Shown piece by piece: positions 49,808-53,568 of a stretch of DNA of 53,568 nt (its first letter is position 1; each line of letters starts with the position of its first letter). The notes below the pieces were generated by a model. The model was not told the origin of the DNA and searched no databases. It was given only the letters and a program-made list of their open reading frames with translations. A program made the translations under genes and the position numbers. Origin of the DNA: Actinoallomurus sp. (GTDB taxonomy: Bacteria; Actinomycetota; Actinomycetes; Streptosporangiales; Streptosporangiaceae); contig JAOPYG010000218.1 of the NCBI GenBank assembly GCA_025964685.1, positions 1-53,568 on the forward strand, written 5' to 3'.

Positions 49808-51712
49808 GTGCCCAGCCCCCGACGCCACGCACGGACGATGCCCCTCGTGAACACCCGGATCTTCTTCGAACTGCTGGCCCGTGAGGCGCCGGCGGTCGAC
49901 TTCGAGACGCCCATCGCCGACGCTCGGGCGGCCGGGGCCGCGCCCGGAGTGCTGGCCGATCTCGAGCAGGCCAAGACCGCGGCGCTGCGCGTGCGTGCGC
50001 TGCTGGCGCGGCGGGCGCGCCGAGAGGTGGAGCTGTCCGCGCTGTTCGAGACCGCGGGCGACCTGGCCAGCCTGCGGGACCTCGACGCGGTGCTCAAGGC
50101 CATCGTGCGCCGGGCACGCCAGTTGCTGAACGCCGACGTCGCCTACATGACGCTGAACGATCCCGGACGCGGCGACACGTACATGCGCGTCACCGACGGG
50201 TCGATCTCCCATGCCTTCCAGGTGCTCCGGCTGCCGCTCGGCGCCGGGCTGGGCGGTCTCGTCGCGCAGACCGGGGCACCGTACGCCAGCTCGGGCTATC
50301 TCGATGACGAGCGGTTCCGGCACACCGGCTCGATCGACCGCGGGGTCACCGAGGAGGGCCTGGTCGGCATCCTGGGCGTCCCGATGCGCCTCGGCGAGCG
50401 TGTCATCGGCGTGCTGTTCGCCGCCGACCGCGCCGAGCGGTCGTTCGCGCAGGAGGAGGTGGCGCTGCTGTGCTCGCTGGCCGCGCACGCGGCGGTGGCG
50501 ATCGACAACGCCCGCCTGCTGCAGGAGACCCGCGTGACCCTGGAGGAGCTGAGCGCGGCGAGCGAGGCCGCTCGGGTGCACAGCGACGCGGTGGAGCGTG
50601 CCGCGCGGGCCCACGACCGGATGACCGACCTGGTGGTGCGCGGCGGCGGGGTGGAGGACGTGGCCTCCGTGGTGACCGACATCCTCGGCGGCTCGCTCGT
50701 CGTGCTCGACGCCGACGGCCGCCGTCTCGCCGAGGTCGGCCACGTGAAGCAGGTGGACGAGGACCTGATCACGCGGTCGCGCACCCTGGGCCGTACGGCG
50801 CGCCGGGAGGACCTGCGGGTCACGCCGATCGGCGCGGGCGCCGAGGTGCTCGGCACGCTGGCGCTGCACGCTGCCGGTGACATCGGCGACGCCGACGAGC
50901 GGATCCTGGAGCGCGCCGCGCTGGTCATGGGGCTGCTCCTGCTGTTCCGCCGGAACATGACCGAGGTCGAGGGCCGGGTACGCGGCGAGCTGCTGGACGA
51001 CCTCGTCGCCGGGCACGTCTCGGACCCGGATGCGCTCGACGCCCGCGCCTGGCGGCTGGGCGTCGACCTCGGCGCGGCGCACGTCCTCGTCGTGGCCAGG
51101 CACGGCGGGCGGCGGGAGCAGGCGGCGTTCTGGGCGTCCTCCTTCTCCGCCGTCGAGCACGGCCTCAGCACCGCCTACCCGGGTGAGCTGGTCCTGCTAC
51201 TGCCCGGCGACCGTCCGGAGGAGGCCGCCGCGCGGGTGGCCAAGGAGCTCGGCGCCGCGCTCGGCCTCCCCGCCACCGCCGGCGCGGCCGGACCGGTCGA
51301 GCTGCCGGGCGGCGCCGAGGCGGCACGCCAGGAGGCCCGGCGCTGTGCCGACGCGCTCCTCGCGCTCGGACGCGAGGGCGACGGTGCGAGCGCCGCCGGC
51401 CTGGGCTTCGTCGGGCTGCTGATCGGCGAGGGCGGCGACACGGGCGCGTTCGTGGAGCGCACGCTGGGCCCGGTCATCGCCTACGACGAGCGCCGCGGCA
51501 CGGCGCTGACACGGACGATGGCGATCTACTTCGGCACCGGCGGCAGCTTGGCGCGTACCGCCGGGAAGCTGCACATCCACAGCAACACCGTGACGCAACG
51601 GCTGGACCGCGTCGGCCGGCTCCTCGGCGCCGACTGGCAGCGGTCCGACCGGGCGCTGCAGATCCAGCTCGCGCTGCACCTGCACCGCCTGCGTGGGTCG
51701 CTCACGCCCTGA
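49808..51712 (+). CDS. PucR/CdaR-family regulator with GAF domain
   Basis: This encodes 634 residues. An N-terminal helical segment, a GAF domain at about 85-230 (SLRDLDAVLKAIVRRARQLL to LAAHAAVAIDNARLLQE), a coiled linker, a CdaR GGDEF-like middle, and the C-terminal PucR helix-turn-helix (MAIYFGTGGSLARTAGKLHIHSNTVTQRLDRVGRLLG). GTG 49808 is 11 bases after GGAGG; ATG 49838 is an alternative. It likely controls the SDR gene and the adjacent Liv-type importer in response to a small ligand (inference). Its last 11 bp overlap the convergent LivM gene. Confidence 0.88.
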   Translation: MPSPRRHARTMPLVNTRIFFELLAREAPAVDFETPIADARAAGAAPGVLADLEQAKTAALRVRALLARRARREVELSALFETAGDLASLRDLDAVLKAIVRRARQLLNADVAYMTLNDPGRGDTYMRVTDGSISHAFQVLRLPLGAGLGGLVAQTGAPYASSGYLDDERFRHTGSIDRGVTEEGLVGILGVPMRLGERVIGVLFAADRAERSFAQEEVALLCSLAAHAAVAIDNARLLQETRVTLEELSAASEAARVHSDAVERAARAHDRMTDLVVRGGGVEDVASVVTDILGGSLVVLDADGRRLAEVGHVKQVDEDLITRSRTLGRTARREDLRVTPIGAGAEVLGTLALHAAGDIGDADERILERAALVMGLLLLFRRNMTEVEGRVRGELLDDLVAGHVSDPDALDARAWRLGVDLGAAHVLVVARHGGRREQAAFWASSFSAVEHGLSTAYPGELVLLLPGDRPEEAAARVAKELGAALGLPATAGAAGPVELPGGAEAARQEARRCADALLALGREGDGASAAGLGFVGLLIGEGGDTGAFVERTLGPVIAYDERRGTALTRTMAIYFGTGGSLARTAGKLHIHSNTVTQRLDRVGRLLGADWQRSDRALQIQLALHLHRLRGSLTP

Positions 51713-52706
51713 CGGGTTCCCCGTTCTCCTTCTCGTCGGAGGTTGCCGGCCGCTCGGCCTCGGTGCGGTCCCGGCGCCGGCCGGCGGCGAGCAGCGCGGC
51801 CGTGCCCCAGATGCCGCGGCGGAAGACCAGCACGGTGATGACGAACACGCTGCCGGTGACGATCCCGATCTGCTCGAAGCCGGCGGTGGCCAGGTAGTCG
51901 TTGAGCTCGACGACCAGGCCCGCGCCGATGACACCGCCCCACAGCGTGCCGATCCCGCCGAGGACGACCATCATCACGGCCTGGCCCGAGGTGGTCCAGT
52001 AGACGTCCTGCAGGGACACGAAGCCGTGCCCGACGGCGAACAGTCCCCCGGCCAGGCCGGACAGCGCGGCCGACAGCACGAAGGCGAGCAGCTTGTACCG
52101 CTCGACCGGATAGCCGAGGGCGCGGGCACGCGCGGGGTTGTCGCGTACGGCGACCAGCACCCGCCCGAACGGCGAACGCACGACCCGCCAGGCGAGCCAC
52201 AGTCCGAGCAGCACGATCGGCAGGCCCGCGTAGTAGAAGAAGAACGGGTCCGACAGGTCGACCCCGAAGAAGCCGCGCGGGATGCCCTGCAGACCGTTCT
52301 CGCCGCCGGTGACGCCGCGCCACTGGTTCGCGACGAAGTAGACCAGTTGCGCGAACGCCAGCGTGACCATCGCGAAGTAGATGCCGGTGCGGCGCACCGA
52401 CAGCCAGCCGATCGGCACCGCCACCACGGCCGCGGCCAGCGCGCCGCCCAGCACCGCGACCGGGAAGGGCAGCCCGCTGTGCGTCGCGATCAGCCCGGCC
52501 GCGTACGCCGAGGTGCCCCAGAACGCCGCATGCCCGAAGGACAGCAGCCCGGTGAAGCCGAGCAGGATGTCGACCGCCACCGCGAACAGCGCCCAGCAGA
52601 TCATGTCCATCGCGACCGGCGGATAGATCACCCACGGCAGCGCGAGCGCCACCAGCAGGCCCGCCGCGAGCAGGACCGGCCGGGTGGCGAGCATCCGGAT
52701 GATCAC
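51702..52706 (-). CDS. livM: branched-chain amino-acid-type ABC permease (LivM)
   Basis: This encodes 334 residues with about ten membrane spans. GFTGLLSFGHAAFWGTSAYAAG and VRDNPARARALGYPVERYKLLAFVLSAALSGLAGGLFA are diagnostic LivM blocks. GTG 52706 overlaps the LivH stop (GTGA). Liv-type systems import branched-chain amino acids but also urea, amides and aromatic or short-chain acids; next to a 3-hydroxybutyrate dehydrogenase the substrate may be an organic acid (inference). The 3' end overlaps the regulator gene tail to tail. Confidence 0.92.
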   Translation of the reverse strand: MIIRMLATRPVLLAAGLLVALALPWVIYPPVAMDMICWALFAVAVDILLGFTGLLSFGHAAFWGTSAYAAGLIATHSGLPFPVAVLGGALAAAVVAVPIGWLSVRRTGIYFAMVTLAFAQLVYFVANQWRGVTGGENGLQGIPRGFFGVDLSDPFFFYYAGLPIVLLGLWLAWRVVRSPFGRVLVAVRDNPARARALGYPVERYKLLAFVLSAALSGLAGGLFAVGHGFVSLQDVYWTTSGQAVMMVVLGGIGTLWGGVIGAGLVVELNDYLATAGFEQIGIVTGSVFVITVLVFRRGIWGTAALLAAGRRRDRTEAERPATSDEKENGEPVRA

Positions 52707-53566
52707 GCGATTCCCTCCTCGCGCCCGAACAGCCCCGCCGGCCGCCAGAGCAGCACCACGACCATGAGGATGAACACCAGCGTCTGGGACAGTGACGGGA
52801 CGTAGAAGTCGGTGAGCGCGGTCAGCACCCCGACGGCGAAGCCGGAGACCACCGAGCCGAAGATCGAACCCAGGCCGCCGATGACGACGACCGCGAAGAC
52901 CGCGATGATCAGGTCCGAGCCCATCAGCGGGTTGACCGCCCGCATCGGCGCGGCCAGCACCCCGGCGAGTCCGGCCAGCGCGATCCCGGCGCCGAAGACC
53001 GGGGTGACCCAGCGCCCGACGTCGATGCCGAGCGCGCGGGTCAGCTCGGGCCGCTCGGTGGCCGCCCGTACGATCACGCCGGCCCGCGTACGTGACAGCA
53101 CGTACCAGACGGCCAGGCACGCGACGAGCGCGACGCCGAGCACGAACACCCGGTAGGCCGGATAGGTGAACAGTCCGAGGTCGACGGTGCCCGACAGCGC
53201 GGACGGGCGCGGGTACGGCTGCGACTGCACGCCGTACTCCCGCTTGACCAGGTCCTGCAGGATCAGCGCGAGCCCGAAGGTGAGCAGGAAGTTGTACAGC
53301 GGGTCGAGCGCCGCCAGCCGTCGGATGAACAATCGCTCCACCACGACGCCGACCACGCCGAGGGCCACCGGGACGACGGGGAGCGCGATCCAGAAGCTCA
53401 CTCCCCAGTCGTCCAGCAGCACGTACGCGCCGAAGGCACCGAGCATGTAGAACGCGCCGTGGGCGAAGTTGACCACGCCGAGCATGCCGAAGATGACCGC
53501 CAGGCCGAGGGCCAGCAGGGCGTAGAACGCCCCGCTGACCAGGCCGTCGAATGCCTGCTGCAGCAT
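52703..53566 (-). CDS. livH: branched-chain amino-acid-type ABC permease (LivH)
   Basis: This encodes 287 residues. LVSGAFYALLALGLAVIFGMLGVVNFAHGAFYMLGAFGAYVL is the classic LivH N terminus; RPELTRALGIDVGRWVTPVFGAGIALAGLAGVLAAPM is the ATPase-coupling region. It forms the channel with LivM. The ATG at 53566 gives the usual family start but lies two bases from the window edge, so its ribosome site and any ATPase or binding-protein genes are out of view. Confidence 0.92.
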   Translation of the reverse strand: MLQQAFDGLVSGAFYALLALGLAVIFGMLGVVNFAHGAFYMLGAFGAYVLLDDWGVSFWIALPVVPVALGVVGVVVERLFIRRLAALDPLYNFLLTFGLALILQDLVKREYGVQSQPYPRPSALSGTVDLGLFTYPAYRVFVLGVALVACLAVWYVLSRTRAGVIVRAATERPELTRALGIDVGRWVTPVFGAGIALAGLAGVLAAPMRAVNPLMGSDLIIAVFAVVVIGGLGSIFGSVVSGFAVGVLTALTDFYVPSLSQTLVFILMVVVLLWRPAGLFGREEGIA

Positions 53567-53568
53567 CT

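Overview
The window is high-GC DNA (roughly 70% or more by eye) from an actinomycete. This is inferred from the GC-rich third codon positions, frequent GTG starts, ATGA/GTGA stop-start overlaps, sugar importers lacking their own ATPase, a Tat-type lipoprotein signal, an ECF42-type sigma factor with a DGPF partner, and two-gene FtsX exporters. I cannot fix the genus. No rRNA, tRNA, CRISPR array or complete insertion sequence was seen.

Left end (23-4368, + strand): a tightly overlapping sugar-acid/sugar catabolic operon, cut off upstream. It holds a DUF1537 four-carbon acid-sugar kinase, an FGGY kinase, a LacD/YihT-type class I aldolase and an Asp/Glu racemase-superfamily protein. A NYN-OST-HTH protein follows (4447-5229), then a short coding-like remnant.

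5389-8421 (- strand): an ECF42 sigma-factor module (alpha/beta hydrolase, DGPF protein, sigma factor) and a SnoaL-like gene. The hydrolase-led operon and the SnoaL gene are each preceded by nearly identical ECF-type promoters (TGTCCA-N17-CGTCG), so the module probably controls itself.

8570-23838 (- strand): one 11-gene operon of about 15 kb for uptake and intracellular breakdown of an oligosaccharide rich in mannose. In transcription order: ABC solute-binding lipoprotein, two permeases, ROK kinase, GmhA-like isomerase, GH38 alpha-mannosidase, GH2 beta-mannosidase, a six-hairpin protein, GH1, GH4 and a BadF/BcrA-type kinase. None of the hydrolases has a signal peptide, so cutting happens in the cytoplasm. 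24151-28928 (- strand) holds the likely regulator and companions: a tandem metallo-beta-lactamase protein, a clan GH-D-like glycosidase and a LacI repressor. Matching 18-bp LacI-type operators lie before both operons.

29068-35756: a secreted TolB-propeller/amidohydrolase, a membrane Ser/Thr kinase, a LURP-one-like protein, a solitary PemK-like toxin and a small three-helix protein. 35990-43547 (+ strand): a four-gene ABC exporter operon (two FtsX-type permeases, two ATPases).

43452-45260: the 3' end of the last ATPase gene is repeated as a 163-bp direct repeat on both sides of a 1.5-kb insert. The insert carries a NUDIX gene and a chimeric, P-loop-less thymidylate kinase; it looks like acquired DNA. 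An EmrB/QacA-type MFS exporter and several small genes follow (45364-48911). The right end has an SDR dehydrogenase and a PucR/CdaR regulator (+) converging on LivM and LivH permease genes (-).
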